From Aurantibacter aestuarii (GTDB taxonomy: Bacteria; Bacteroidota; Bacteroidia; Flavobacteriales; Flavobacteriaceae), in assembly GCF_003008425.1 (NCBI RefSeq), contig NZ_PXOQ01000009.1, positions 565,501 through 629,500 of the forward strand: 64,000 nt of DNA, written 5' to 3'. Of this stretch, positions 53,735 through 62,504 are shown one piece after another; position 1 is the first letter of the stretch; each line of letters opens with the position of its first letter. The notes beneath the pieces were generated by a model. That model ran no database searches, was not told where the DNA came from, and saw only the letters and a program-made list of their open reading frames with translations. The translations under genes and the position numbers were made by a program.

Positions 53735-56146
53735 ATGCAGGCAAAAACCAAACAGAAGGACAACTTATCTTTTAACGACTTTAAAAATGAAGTTATTAAC
53801 GATTATAAACTTGCTGTAACCAGTAGAGAATGTAGTCTCTTAGGACGTCGAGAAGTTTTAACAGGTAAAGCTAAGTTTGGTATTTTTGGAGACGGTAAAG
53901 AGGTTCCTCAATTAGCTTTAGCAAAAGCATTTAAAAATGGCGATTTTCGTTCTGGCTACTATCGTGATCAAACATTCATGATGGCTATTGGGCAATTAAA
54001 TATTGAGCAGTTTTTTGCTGGTTTATACGCCAATACCAATTTAGAACAGGAACCTATGTCTGGTGGACGCCAAATGGGTGGACATTTTGGAACCCATAGT
54101 TTAGATGAAAATGGAAACTGGAAAAATCTGAAAAATCAGAAAAACTCGAGTGCCGATATCTCTCCTACTGCGGGACAAATGCCACGTTTATTAGGTTTAG
54201 CACAAGCTTCAAAAATATATAGAAACGTAGAAGGTATTGATACTGAAAAGTTTTCTGATAAAGGAAACGAAGTAGCATGGGGAACTATTGGAAACGCCAG
54301 TACAAGTGAAGGTTTATTTTTTGAAACCATTAACGCAGCAGGAGTATTACAAGTTCCTATGGTTATGAGTGTTTGGGATGACGATTATGGGATTTCTGTT
54401 CACGCAAGACACCAAACTACTAAAGAAAATATTTCTGAGATCCTAAGTGGCTTTCAAAGAGATGATGAAGCAAATGGATATGAAATACTAAAAGTTAAAG
54501 GTTGGGATTATCCAACGTTAGTTGAAACCTATGAAAAGGCTGGTGAGATTGCTAGAAAAGAGCATGTACCGGTTTTAATACATGTAGATGAATTAACACA
54601 ACCACAAGGTCATTCGACTTCTGGTTCTCACGAGCGTTATAAAGATGAAGACCGTTTAAATTGGGAACGTGAATTTGACTGTAATGTTAAATTTCGTGAG
54701 TTTATTTTAGCCAATAGTCTGGCTACCGAAGAAGAATTAGACGCTATAGATAAAACGATTAAAAAAGAAGTTCGAGACGGGAAAAAAGCAGCTTGGTCTA
54801 ACTACCTTAATCCAATTTTAGAAGAAAGAGATAACGCTGTAAAAATTCTTAAATCTGTTGCAAACGCAAGTGAAAATAAAGTATTTATCACACCTCTAGT
54901 TGATACTTTGGAAGCCCAAAAAGAACTTTTTAGAAAAGACATTCTTTCTACAGCTCGTAAAGTGCTTCGTTTTATTGTAAAAGAACAGATTGCCGAAAAA
55001 CAGGAGCTTCAAGAGTGGATTAACAGTTATTTTAGTAAGATTCAACCTGAATACTCATCAGAATTATATAACGAAACCGAAACCAATGTTACTAGTGTAA
55101 AAGAAGTTTTACCAGAGTTTAATGAAGATTCTGAAATGGTAGACGGACGTGTCGTTATTAGAGAAAATTTTGACGCTATTTTTAGTAAGTATCCAGAAAC
55201 TTTAGTGTTTGGAGAAGATGCAGGAAATATTGGTGATGTTAATCAAGGCTTAGAAGGCTTACAAGAAAAGTATGGCGAATTACGTGTGGCAGATGCTGGT
55301 ATACGTGAAGCTACTATTTTAGGCCAAGGTATTGGTATGGCAATGCGTGGATTACGTCCAATTGCCGAAATTCAATATTTAGATTATATTTTATATGCAC
55401 TACAAATTATAAGTGATGATCTGGCAACCCTACGTTATAGAACAAAAGGGAAACAAAAAGCACCTTTAATTATTAGAACCCGTGGACACAGACTGGAAGG
55501 TATTTGGCATTCAGGCTCACAAATGGGCGGAATTATTAATTTAGTGCGTGGTGTACACGTCTTAGTGCCTAGAAACATGACAAAAGCTGCTGGATTCTAC
55601 AATACACTTTTACAAAGTGATGAGCCTGCAATTGTAGTGGAGTGTTTAAATGGTTACCGTTTAAAAGAAAAAATGCCTACTAATTCTGGTGACTATAAAA
55701 CACCAATTGGTGTGGTAGAAACCATTAAAGAAGGAACAGATATAACAATTGTTTCTTATGGTTCTACACTAAGAATTATTGAGGAAGCTGCTAAAGAACT
55801 ACAACAAGTAGGTATAGATATTGAACTTATTGATGTGCAGAGTTTATTACCTTTTGATATCAATCATGATATCGTGAAAAGTGTAGCCAAAACCAATCGA
55901 TTAATAGTGATTGACGAAGATGTTTCTGGTGGTGCAAGTGCTTTTATATTAGATAAAATTCTAAATACCCAAAATGCTTATAAACATTTAGACAGTAAAC
56001 CTTTAACGCTTACTGCCAAAGAACACAGACCTGCGTATGGTACAGATGGAGATTATTTCTCTAAACCAAATGTAGAAGATGTTTTTGAAGCTATTTATGC
56101 CGTGTTTCATGAAGTAAATCCTGGAGCATTTCCTAAATTGAGATAA
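53735..56146 (+). CDS. Fused 2-oxoisovalerate dehydrogenase E1 (alpha and beta)
   Basis: An 803-residue thiamine-diphosphate enzyme carrying both halves of a branched-chain 2-oxoacid dehydrogenase E1. The alpha part (about 1-400) has FRSGYYRDQTFMM, GRQMGGHFGTHS and the cofactor region WGTIGNASTSEGLFF with DDDYGISVHA. The beta part (about 460-803) starts RVVIRENFDAIFSKYPETLVFGEDAG and has REATILGQGIGMAMRG, IRTRGHRLEG and IVSYGSTLRIIEE. It performs oxidative decarboxylation in Val/Leu/Ile breakdown and branched fatty-acid precursor supply, with E2/E3 encoded elsewhere. Fusion of the subunits is common in flavobacteria. A bidirectional terminator follows. Confidence 0.93.
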   Translation: MQAKTKQKDNLSFNDFKNEVINDYKLAVTSRECSLLGRREVLTGKAKFGIFGDGKEVPQLALAKAFKNGDFRSGYYRDQTFMMAIGQLNIEQFFAGLYANTNLEQEPMSGGRQMGGHFGTHSLDENGNWKNLKNQKNSSADISPTAGQMPRLLGLAQASKIYRNVEGIDTEKFSDKGNEVAWGTIGNASTSEGLFFETINAAGVLQVPMVMSVWDDDYGISVHARHQTTKENISEILSGFQRDDEANGYEILKVKGWDYPTLVETYEKAGEIARKEHVPVLIHVDELTQPQGHSTSGSHERYKDEDRLNWEREFDCNVKFREFILANSLATEEELDAIDKTIKKEVRDGKKAAWSNYLNPILEERDNAVKILKSVANASENKVFITPLVDTLEAQKELFRKDILSTARKVLRFIVKEQIAEKQELQEWINSYFSKIQPEYSSELYNETETNVTSVKEVLPEFNEDSEMVDGRVVIRENFDAIFSKYPETLVFGEDAGNIGDVNQGLEGLQEKYGELRVADAGIREATILGQGIGMAMRGLRPIAEIQYLDYILYALQIISDDLATLRYRTKGKQKAPLIIRTRGHRLEGIWHSGSQMGGIINLVRGVHVLVPRNMTKAAGFYNTLLQSDEPAIVVECLNGYRLKEKMPTNSGDYKTPIGVVETIKEGTDITIVSYGSTLRIIEEAAKELQQVGIDIELIDVQSLLPFDINHDIVKSVAKTNRLIVIDEDVSGGASAFILDKILNTQNAYKHLDSKPLTLTAKEHRPAYGTDGDYFSKPNVEDVFEAIYAVFHEVNPGAFPKLR

Positions 56147-56170
56147 AACATACTTATTGGATTAATAAAA

Positions 56171-56204
56171 AAAAACACGCTAAGGAATTAGCGTGTTTTT
56201 TTTT
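56171..56204. terminator. Bidirectional terminator
   Basis: AAAAACACGCTAA pairs with TTAGCGTGTTTTT (13 bp, GGAA loop), with A-rich sequence before and T-rich sequence after. It lies between the convergent E1 gene and the hydrolase gene, so it can serve both. Confidence 0.9.
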
Positions 56205-56222
56205 ATTTGAATATCCTCTTTA

Positions 56223-57059
56223 TTAACTATTCAAAAAATTTAAAAGTACTTTATTTAACTCATCGGGATGTGTAACATTTAAACCATGCGGCGCATTATC
56301 TATTTTAATATATGTTGCATTTTTAATTCCTTTTGCAGCCTGATTTGCAGAAGTTTCAATTGGTACAGTTTGATCTGCTTTACCATGGACAATTAAAGTG
56401 GGAACATTTACATTTTTTAATTCATCTCTAAAATCTGTATGCATCCATGCTTTAGCTGCTTCAATAGTAGCTTGTGGCGATGCAAAAGAAGCTATCATAA
56501 AATCATAATCTAATTGAGCCTGACTTATTCTACTTACTTTACTCAATTCATCAAAATTATAAAAGCCCTTAGAAAAATCTTTTAAAAATCCGACTCTGTC
56601 ATTTTGTAAAGCGGTAATAATCCCATCTAAATCTCTTTCTGGGACACCTGAAGGATTATCGTCCTTTTGTTTAACTAGCGGAATAATACTACTTATTAAT
56701 ACCGCTTTATCTATTCTGGTAGAACCATATTCTGTAAAATAACGAACAACTTCTCCTCCACCCATAGAGAAACCTACAAGAACTACGTTTTTAAGATCTA
56801 ACTGTATAATAATTTCATTTAAATCGCTTGTTAAAGTCGAATAATCGTAGCCTGTCCAAGCTGCAGATGAAGTTCCAAAACCTCTTCGGTCATAAGAAAT
56901 ACACCTATAACCAGACTCTACAATCTTCCAAACTTGTTGTTCCCAAGACTTACGACTAAGTGGCCAACCATGAATTAATATAACGGGTTGTCCTTCTCCA
57001 TAATCTTCATAAAATAGATCTACTTCTTCTTTACTGTTCCTGTTGGTAATAAATGGCAT
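56223..57059 (-). CDS. Alpha/beta hydrolase, non-heme haloperoxidase-like
   Basis: A 278-residue cytoplasmic alpha/beta hydrolase. The oxyanion HGWPLSRKSW, the nucleophile elbow GFSMGGGEVVRYF with Ser98, the Asp of HGKADQTVP and the His of NAPHGLN give a complete triad. The strand RGFGTSS with the SMGGGE elbow is typical of bacterial cofactor-free chloroperoxidases and related esterases. The natural substrate is unknown. The start overlaps a small minus-strand frame at 57031-57180. Confidence 0.9.
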   Translation of the reverse strand: MPFITNRNSKEEVDLFYEDYGEGQPVILIHGWPLSRKSWEQQVWKIVESGYRCISYDRRGFGTSSAAWTGYDYSTLTSDLNEIIIQLDLKNVVLVGFSMGGGEVVRYFTEYGSTRIDKAVLISSIIPLVKQKDDNPSGVPERDLDGIITALQNDRVGFLKDFSKGFYNFDELSKVSRISQAQLDYDFMIASFASPQATIEAAKAWMHTDFRDELKNVNVPTLIVHGKADQTVPIETSANQAAKGIKNATYIKIDNAPHGLNVTHPDELNKVLLNFLNS

Positions 57060-57180
57060 GATTGTTAAAATTTAAGTATGAATGTTTTGCTTTTCTTTTA
57101 ATATTAGTGTACCACTTTAAAAAAGAAACTTCATCATGCGGCTTATAATTCGTAGGTGTTTGTGTTAATTTTGCTCTCAT
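57031..57180 (-). CDS. Possible 49-residue small protein
   Basis: A frame from ATG (MRAKLTQTP) to TAA, basic and aromatic (FLKWYTNIKRKAKHSYLN), overlapping the first 29 bases of the hydrolase gene in another frame on the same strand. A near promoter (TAAATTTC) lies upstream. No family was recognised. It may be a leader peptide or chance. The rest of the 280-bp gap 57060-57339 shows nothing else. Confidence 0.25.
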   Translation of the reverse strand: MRAKLTQTPTNYKPHDEVSFLKWYTNIKRKAKHSYLNFNNHAIYYQQEQ

Positions 57181-57339
57181 AATCATAGTATTTTATTAAC
57201 GAAATTTATAGACCGCTTAAATGTTTACTCTTTAAGCAGACCTGTAATATTTTTACTAAATTTACTTTTTTATGCTATGGAATTGTGTTAAACCATTGAT
57301 AAACAAAACCTAAGAAAATCATAAAATTTAATTACGTGT

Positions 57340-57813
57340 ATGAAAGCAGCCTCTATAGTAACCATTAGGAAAGAATTAAAACATAAATCTTCTGAAGAAT
57401 TACAAAAGTTATGTTTGAGGCTAGCTGCTTATAAAGTTGAAAATAAAGAACTTCTTACTTATTTGTTATTTGAACAAGAAGATGAAAGTGCTTATGTAGA
57501 ACAAGTTAAAACATTTATAGACGATGGTTTTGAAAACATTGGCACAAACAATTACTATTACATTAAAAAAAGTGTTCGAAAAATTTTAAAGCTAACCAAA
57601 AAATATATTAAATACAGCAAACAAAAAGATACTGAAGTACAGTTGTTACTTTATTTCTCTAAGAAATTAAAACAATTAAAACCAAGCATTCATAAAAGCT
57701 CTGCATTACTATCAATTTACAATCGGAATAACGAGTTTATAGCAAAAAAAATAACCGCTCTGCATGAAGATTTGCAATACGATTATACGATTCTTTTAGA
57801 AGAATTAACATAA
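57340..57813 (+). CDS. Conserved helical protein, unknown function
   Basis: A 157-residue, Lys-rich, all-helical cytoplasmic protein (LKHKSSEELQKLCLRLAAYKVENKELLTYLLFE split over residues 12-45, later YYYIKKSVRKILKLTKKYIKYSK). I recall similar proteins in Bacteroidota genomes without a function. No motif was identified. It is monocistronic and convergent with the Rho_N-like gene. Confidence 0.75.
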   Translation: MKAASIVTIRKELKHKSSEELQKLCLRLAAYKVENKELLTYLLFEQEDESAYVEQVKTFIDDGFENIGTNNYYYIKKSVRKILKLTKKYIKYSKQKDTEVQLLLYFSKKLKQLKPSIHKSSALLSIYNRNNEFIAKKITALHEDLQYDYTILLEELT

Positions 57814-57844
57814 AAAAAGCAGCCAACTTATTGCTGACTGCTTT
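57812..57844 (-). terminator. Terminator of the PfpI/Rho_N operon
   Basis: On the minus strand, AAAGCAGTCA pairs with TGGCTGCTTT (10 bp with one G-T pair, 9-nt loop) and runs into seven T. The same stem has one mismatch on the plus strand, so it best serves the minus-strand operon. Confidence 0.75.
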
Positions 57845-57868
57845 CTTAAAAACAAACCATAAACACAA

Positions 57869-58123
57869 CTAATTGTTTCGTAATGCGTGAATTAATTCGT
57901 TTTTAGACATTTTACTTCTACCATCAATGCCAATATCTTGAGCTTGCTGGTAAAGTTCTTTTTTTGTTCGCTCTTCGTAAGGCGAAGCCTTTCCTCCTTT
58001 TACCCCAGAATTTTCAGTATTTGCAATTCTGGCAGCTTTTTCTTTGCTGTAGCCCTTATCTCTAAGAGCTTCGTACTGGGCTTCATTTTTTATTCTTGAA
58101 GAGCTTTCTTTTTGTTTTGCCAT
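57869..58123 (-). CDS. Small Rho_N-domain protein
   Basis: An 84-residue basic protein. Its C-terminal half (TKKELYQQAQDIGIDGRSKMSK ending ELIHALR, written in parts) matches the Rho termination factor N-terminal-like helical motif (SAP-like, KxELxxxAxxxxIxGRSKMxKxELI). The N-terminus has a KGYSKEKAARIAN helix. The motif binds nucleic acid. It is the second gene after the PfpI gene (9-bp gap), a pairing that hints at a stress-related role. Confidence 0.85.
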   Translation of the reverse strand: MAKQKESSSRIKNEAQYEALRDKGYSKEKAARIANTENSGVKGGKASPYEERTKKELYQQAQDIGIDGRSKMSKNELIHALRNN

Positions 58124-58132
58124 AATAGTAAA

Positions 58133-58693
58133 TTATGCAGTTTGCATATCATGCTTACCTTCATAAACTTCTTCTACAATTTTGCTGCAAAATGCTGGTA
58201 AATCGTTTGGGTTTCTACTAGTTACTAAACCTTCATCCACAACAACTTCACTATCTTCCCATTTTGCTCCAGCATTAACTAAATCTCTTTTAATGGATTT
58301 ATATGAAGTAATTTTTCTTCCTTGTAACACATCGGCTTCTGCTAATAACCATGGCGCGTGGCATATTGCTGCTACAGGCTTCTTTGCAGTAAAAAATGAT
58401 TTTGTAAATCTAATGGCCTCATCATTTACACGCAATAAATCTGGATTCATCACTCCTCCTGGTAACACTAATGCATTATAGTCAGTTTGAGAAACTTCAT
58501 CTACTGTTTTATCTACTTTTAACGATGTTCCCCAATTTCCATCTTTCCAAGATTTAATATCGTCTTTTTCTAAAGAAATAATATGAACCTCTGCACCAGC
58601 TTTTTCTAAAGCATTTTTTGGCTCGAATAATTCACTTTCTTCAAATCCGTTTGTTGCTAAAATTGCTACTGTTTTCTTTTCTAAATTTTCCAT
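58133..58693 (-). CDS. DJ-1/PfpI family protein
   Basis: A 186-residue protein of the PfpI/YhbO type. The nucleophile elbow is AAICHAPWLLAEA with Cys111 and His112. The acidic residue lies in GFEESEL, and DEGLVTSRNPNDLPAFC follows. Members are described as deglycases, glyoxalases or chaperones in the stress response, and which of these applies here is not readable. It is the first gene of an operon with the Rho_N protein. Confidence 0.93.
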   Translation of the reverse strand: MENLEKKTVAILATNGFEESELFEPKNALEKAGAEVHIISLEKDDIKSWKDGNWGTSLKVDKTVDEVSQTDYNALVLPGGVMNPDLLRVNDEAIRFTKSFFTAKKPVAAICHAPWLLAEADVLQGRKITSYKSIKRDLVNAGAKWEDSEVVVDEGLVTSRNPNDLPAFCSKIVEEVYEGKHDMQTA

Positions 58694-58848
58694 TTCTTTA
58701 TAGTTTTTTTTGATTTGAAACTAAATTACATTAGAAACGAAGCATTTACAAAAAAACAAATCAGTTTAACCTCACTTTAATATGAAGTGTTAAGAGAAAT
58801 CTTTTATGTGTTAAATTACCTGTAAATACGTTAAAAAAATTAACGCTA

Positions 58849-59853
58849 TTACTTCATGATTTTAACCATAAGTTCTTTTAATAAATCACCTTGAGGTGTA
58901 GCATTGGCATTAACACCTTTACTCTTTAGGTCAAATTCTCTTATGGTAGAAATGATTTGACTAACCTGACGCATCGGGTAATTTTTTGATGCCGTAATAA
59001 ATTCATTTACAAAGTATGGATTTACACCAATTGCAGAAGCGACGTTTCGTGGATTTTTATCCTTTAATCCATGAAGTTTTAGAAGCTGTGTAAAGTAACT
59101 AAATAATAAAGATACCGTCACAACCATAGGATTATCTTTAGGGTTGTTTGCAAAGTAAGTAACAATTTTAAATGCTTTTAATTTATCCTTGGCACCTATA
59201 GCTTTTCTTAGCTCAAAATTATTATAATCCTTACTAATACCTATATTTTCTTCAATATGCTCTGGAGAAATTTCTGTACCTTCAGGTAATACAATTTGTA
59301 ATTTTTCTAGTTCATTATTTATTTTTGCCAAATCAGTCCCTAAAAACTCTACTAACATTAGTGACGCTTTTGGAGTAATGGTGTATTTTTTTGAAGCCAA
59401 TACACGACCTATCCAATCAGGAACCTGATTATCATATAGTTTTTTACCTTCAAAAATAACTCCCGCTTTTTTAATTGCCTTGTAAGATGCTTTACGTTTG
59501 TCTAGTTTTTTGTATTTATAACAAATGACTAAAACTGTGGTTAATTGCGGTTTTTTTGCATAGTCTGCCAATTGATCTATAGTTCTTGATAAATCCTGAG
59601 CCTCCTTTACAATAATAACCTGATACTCTGCCATCATTGGAAAGCGTTTAGCTTGCCCTACAATATCGTCTATGGTAACGTCACGACCGTACATAACCAT
59701 CTGGTTAAAACCGCGTTCTTCTTCGCTAAGGACAGTTTGTTCGATATACTGGGAAATCTTATCGATATAATAAGGCTCCTCACCCATTAAAAAATAAATA
59801 GGTTTAATATCTCCTTGCTTAATATCGGTTACAATCTTTTTAACGTCCTCCAA
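58849..59853 (-). CDS. holA: DNA polymerase III subunit delta
   Basis: A 334-residue clamp-loader subunit that opens the sliding clamp. The start is taken at TTG (59853), giving MEDVKKIVTDIKQGDIKPIYFLMGEEPYYIDKI-type sequence (in parts: IKPIYFLMGEEPYYID). That is the family N-terminus. A frame extended to 59943 adds 30 residues unlike the family. Landmarks are LMGEEPYY, the TTVLVICYKYKKLDKR strand, and the lid and C-terminal helices ending LLKELMVKI. Length is usual for HolA. It is divergent from the HsdR-N-like gene. Confidence 0.9.
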   Translation of the reverse strand: MEDVKKIVTDIKQGDIKPIYFLMGEEPYYIDKISQYIEQTVLSEEERGFNQMVMYGRDVTIDDIVGQAKRFPMMAEYQVIIVKEAQDLSRTIDQLADYAKKPQLTTVLVICYKYKKLDKRKASYKAIKKAGVIFEGKKLYDNQVPDWIGRVLASKKYTITPKASLMLVEFLGTDLAKINNELEKLQIVLPEGTEISPEHIEENIGISKDYNNFELRKAIGAKDKLKAFKIVTYFANNPKDNPMVVTVSLLFSYFTQLLKLHGLKDKNPRNVASAIGVNPYFVNEFITASKNYPMRQVSQIISTIREFDLKSKGVNANATPQGDLLKELMVKIMK

Positions 59854-59921
59854 AATTGATATTTTCTTTTTTGTTAAAAAATATTCGAAATAATCTATTT
59901 TCTTATAAGAATAGAGTTGAT

Positions 59922-59929
59922 TACTTTTG
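59922..59929 (+). promoter_or_regulatory. -7 promoter element TACTTTTG next to a GTG start
   Basis: Perfect TAnnTTTG match only five bases before the GTG at 59934. If used, the transcript would begin at or close to the start codon. Confidence 0.5.
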
Positions 59930-59933
59930 CAAT

Positions 59934-60380
59934 GTGCAATCACTACAATTTCCTCAATATACTTTTCGTTTCAAAAATAGCGAAAATAATGTCTCTATCT
60001 TTGATGAGATTCGTAAAAAGTTTGTAATTCTTCAACCTGAAGAATGGGTTAGACAACATTGTGTACAGTATTTGATCCAAGAATTAAACATTCCAAAATC
60101 ACTTATTAATGTTGAAAAAGAACTAGTCATTAATGGTTTAAAAAAACGTTATGACATTATTGTGTTTTACCCAAACGGTACTATTTTTCTTATTGTGGAA
60201 TGTAAAGCACCTAAGATTACAATTAATCAGACCACGTTTGACCAGATTGCACAATATAATATGGCTTTAAATGCAACTTATTTAATGATTACTAATGGAC
60301 TAAACCATTATTATTGCGAAATGGATTTTAAAGAAAAAAAATATACTTTTTTAGAAGCTTTACCCAAATTAAGCTATTAA
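59934..60380 (+). CDS. HsdR-N-like restriction-type nuclease domain protein
   Basis: A 148-residue protein with a start at GTG (59934), giving (M)QSLQFPQYTFRFKNSEN, which is the usual N-terminus of this family. The core is a PD-(D/E)xK-like fold: QEWVRQH-like PEEWVRQHCVQYLIQELN, then the RYDIIVFYPNG Asp and the IVECKAP Glu-x-Lys. It matches type I restriction enzyme HsdR N-terminal (HSDR_N_2) domains that occur as single small proteins. No specificity or methylase gene is nearby, so it is not a complete restriction system. Confidence 0.85.
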   Translation: MQSLQFPQYTFRFKNSENNVSIFDEIRKKFVILQPEEWVRQHCVQYLIQELNIPKSLINVEKELVINGLKKRYDIIVFYPNGTIFLIVECKAPKITINQTTFDQIAQYNMALNATYLMITNGLNHYYCEMDFKEKKYTFLEALPKLSY

Positions 60381-60410
60381 TTTGCAATACATTTAAACAT
60401 CTTATCTATT

Positions 60411-61397
60411 TTGACATTAGCTGTGGTTATATTAAACTGGAATGGTAAAGCGCTTTTAGAGCAGTTTTTACCTTCGGTAATTAATAATTCTAAAGAAGCC
60501 ACTATCTATGTTGCCGATAATGCTTCTACAGACCAATCTATAGCTTACGTATCTTCAAACTTTCCAGAGGTTAAAATAATACAAAACAAAATTAATGGTG
60601 GTTATGCTAAAGGTTATAATGACGCTTTAAAGCAAGTAAATGAAGATGTGTTTTGTTTATTAAATAGCGATGTAGAAGTTACTAAAGGCTGGCTACAACC
60701 CATTATAAAGACTTTTGATAATTCTCCTGACACAGCAATAATTCAACCAAAAATTATTGATTATAAACAAAAAACACACTTTGAATATGCAGGAGCCGCA
60801 GGTGGCTTTATTGACCAGTTGGGTTTCCCGTACTGTCGTGGTCGGGTTTTTAATACCGTAGAAGCCGATCAAAATCAATACCAAACTAGCACTATATTCT
60901 GGGCTTCGGGAGCTTGTTTATTTATTAGAAAATCTGTTTTTGAAAGCCTTCAAGGTTTTGATGAACATTATTTTGCACATTTTGAAGAGATTGATTTATG
61001 CTGGAGAGCATTTAATATGGGTTACAAATCAAGTTGCGTTACACAGTCTATAGTTTACCATGTTGGTGGAGCGACACTACATGCGTCAAATCCAAAAAAA
61101 ACGTATCTAAATTTTAGAAATAGCTTATTTACATTAACTAAAAATGCTTCAGGACCTATTTTTATCATTATTTTTTGCCGATTAATTTTAGATGGTATAG
61201 CTGGAATTAGATTTTTAGTAACTTTTAAATTTGCTCATTTTCTTGCAATTTTAAAAGCTCATTTTTCGTTTTATCATGCTTTACCTCATTATTTAAATTT
61301 ACGAAAAACACTTCCACAGAAAAAAAAATATTACCACAGCTCATCTATTGTCTGGACTTATTTTATAAGAGGTAAAAAGCATTTTTCTCAATTTTAA
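60411..61397 (+). CDS. Family 2 glycosyltransferase
   Basis: A 328-residue GT2 enzyme with a TTG start at 60411. It begins TLAVVILNWNGKALLEQF and has VADNASTDQS (nucleotide-sugar binding), FCLLNSDVEV (DxD-type position) and FDEHYFAHFEEIDLCWRA, the metal and acceptor region of rhamnosyltransferase-like GT2s. Hydrophobic C-terminal segments suggest membrane association. It probably acts in LPS or surface polysaccharide synthesis. It is 30 bp after the HsdR-N-like gene. Confidence 0.9.
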   Translation: MTLAVVILNWNGKALLEQFLPSVINNSKEATIYVADNASTDQSIAYVSSNFPEVKIIQNKINGGYAKGYNDALKQVNEDVFCLLNSDVEVTKGWLQPIIKTFDNSPDTAIIQPKIIDYKQKTHFEYAGAAGGFIDQLGFPYCRGRVFNTVEADQNQYQTSTIFWASGACLFIRKSVFESLQGFDEHYFAHFEEIDLCWRAFNMGYKSSCVTQSIVYHVGGATLHASNPKKTYLNFRNSLFTLTKNASGPIFIIIFCRLILDGIAGIRFLVTFKFAHFLAILKAHFSFYHALPHYLNLRKTLPQKKKYYHSSSIVWTYFIRGKKHFSQF

Positions 61398-61447
61398 CAT
61401 TTTAGCAAAAGTTTTGTTAAACATTGTGTTTAAGCCTTAAGTTCTTC

Positions 61448-61455
61448 TAATTTTG
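61448..61455 (+). promoter_or_regulatory. -7 promoter element TAATTTTG
   Basis: Perfect TAnnTTTG match 25 bases before the ATG at 61481. A TTG at 61424-61426 lies 21 bases upstream, which suits the Bacteroidota -33 position. Confidence 0.65.
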
Positions 61456-61480
61456 GTCTAAACAAAAACGAAAATCAATT

Positions 61481-62332
61481 ATGAAAAAAATAATGTTATT
61501 GGGCTTTTCAGCTCTAGTACTGGCATCTTGTGTCTCTAAAAAAGAGTACGCAGCTTTAGAAGCCAAACACAAAGAAACTAAAGACTTATTAAACTCTACT
61601 ACTGTAAAGTTAAACAAATGTTTAGCCGATGAAGCTGCCTTAAGTGCAAGAGGTAAAGAGCTTGAGAAGCGTTTAGCCGATTTAAAAGCAACTAACCAAG
61701 ACTTAATACAAAGCACTAAGGATATGACGGTTTTAACCTCTAAAGGTGCTTCTAACTTAGAAAAATCTTTAGAAAGCTTAAAAGAGAAAGACTTAAAAAT
61801 CTCTCGTTTACAAGACGCCTTAACTAAAAAGGATAGTGTGACTTTAGCTTTAGTTAGTAGTTTAAAGAAAGAAGTTGGTCTTAACGATGAGGATATTGAA
61901 ATTAACGTAGAGAAAAGTGTAGTATTTATCTCATTATCGGATAAATTATTATTTAAATCTGGAAGCTACAATATTACAGATCGTGCAAAAGAAATTTTAA
62001 AGAAAGTAGCTACTGTTATTAACGGTAAGCCAAACTTTGAAGCGATGGTAGAAGGACATACAGACAACGTACCATACAAGTCTGGTGGTGTATTACAAGA
62101 CAACTGGGATTTAAGTGTTAAGCGTAGTACTTCTATTGTAAGAGCTTTACAAGACTTAGGTGTTGCACCAGAGAAGCTTATTGCAGCTGGACGTAGTAGT
62201 TACGTGCCATTAGTATCTAACGATACTGCTGAAAACAGAGCTACAAACCGTAGAACTAAGATTTTAATTTTACCAAAAATTGATCAATTTTACAACATGA
62301 TAGAAAATGAAATGAAAAGCCTTTCTAAATAA
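61481..62332 (+). CDS. OmpA-family peptidoglycan-associated lipoprotein
   Basis: A 283-residue lipoprotein (signal LVLASCVSKKE). A long coiled coil (about 25-145: EYAALEAKHKETKDLL ... LKISRLQDALTKKD) is followed by an OmpA C-terminal domain (about 155-265). That domain has VFISLSDKLLFKSGSYNI, the peptidoglycan-binding MVEGHTDNVPYKSG and SVKRSTSIVRALQDLGV with the final NRRTKILILP. It connects the outer membrane to the cell wall. It is monocistronic, with its own promoter and strong terminator. Confidence 0.95.
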   Translation: MKKIMLLGFSALVLASCVSKKEYAALEAKHKETKDLLNSTTVKLNKCLADEAALSARGKELEKRLADLKATNQDLIQSTKDMTVLTSKGASNLEKSLESLKEKDLKISRLQDALTKKDSVTLALVSSLKKEVGLNDEDIEINVEKSVVFISLSDKLLFKSGSYNITDRAKEILKKVATVINGKPNFEAMVEGHTDNVPYKSGGVLQDNWDLSVKRSTSIVRALQDLGVAPEKLIAAGRSSYVPLVSNDTAENRATNRRTKILILPKIDQFYNMIENEMKSLSK

Positions 62333-62357
62333 TTAGATACTTTTTAATTTCAATTTG

Positions 62358-62393
62358 AAACCGCCAAAACTTTAGAGTTTTGGCGGTTTTTTT
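62358..62393 (+). terminator. Intrinsic terminator
   Basis: AAACCGCCAAAACT pairs with AGTTTTGGCGGTTT (14 bp, TTAG loop) and runs into T. It lies 25 bases after the OmpA lipoprotein. Confidence 0.95.
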
Positions 62394-62504
62394 GTTATAA
62401 AATTTATGCTTTTTGATATGATACTTTTTTAAAGTAAATTCGTTAAACAACAGAACTAAAAAATGAAACCATTTAATTATAAAAAGTTCTATTTTGACAA
62501 AATC

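Noticed and set aside
59856-59933. Longer N-terminus of the HsdR-N-like gene
   Set aside because: The added residues are unlike the family and overlap the promoter. The family N-terminus starts at GTG 59934.
59934-60380. Restriction-modification system
   Set aside because: Only an HsdR-N-like domain is present. There is no helicase, methylase or specificity subunit in the window.
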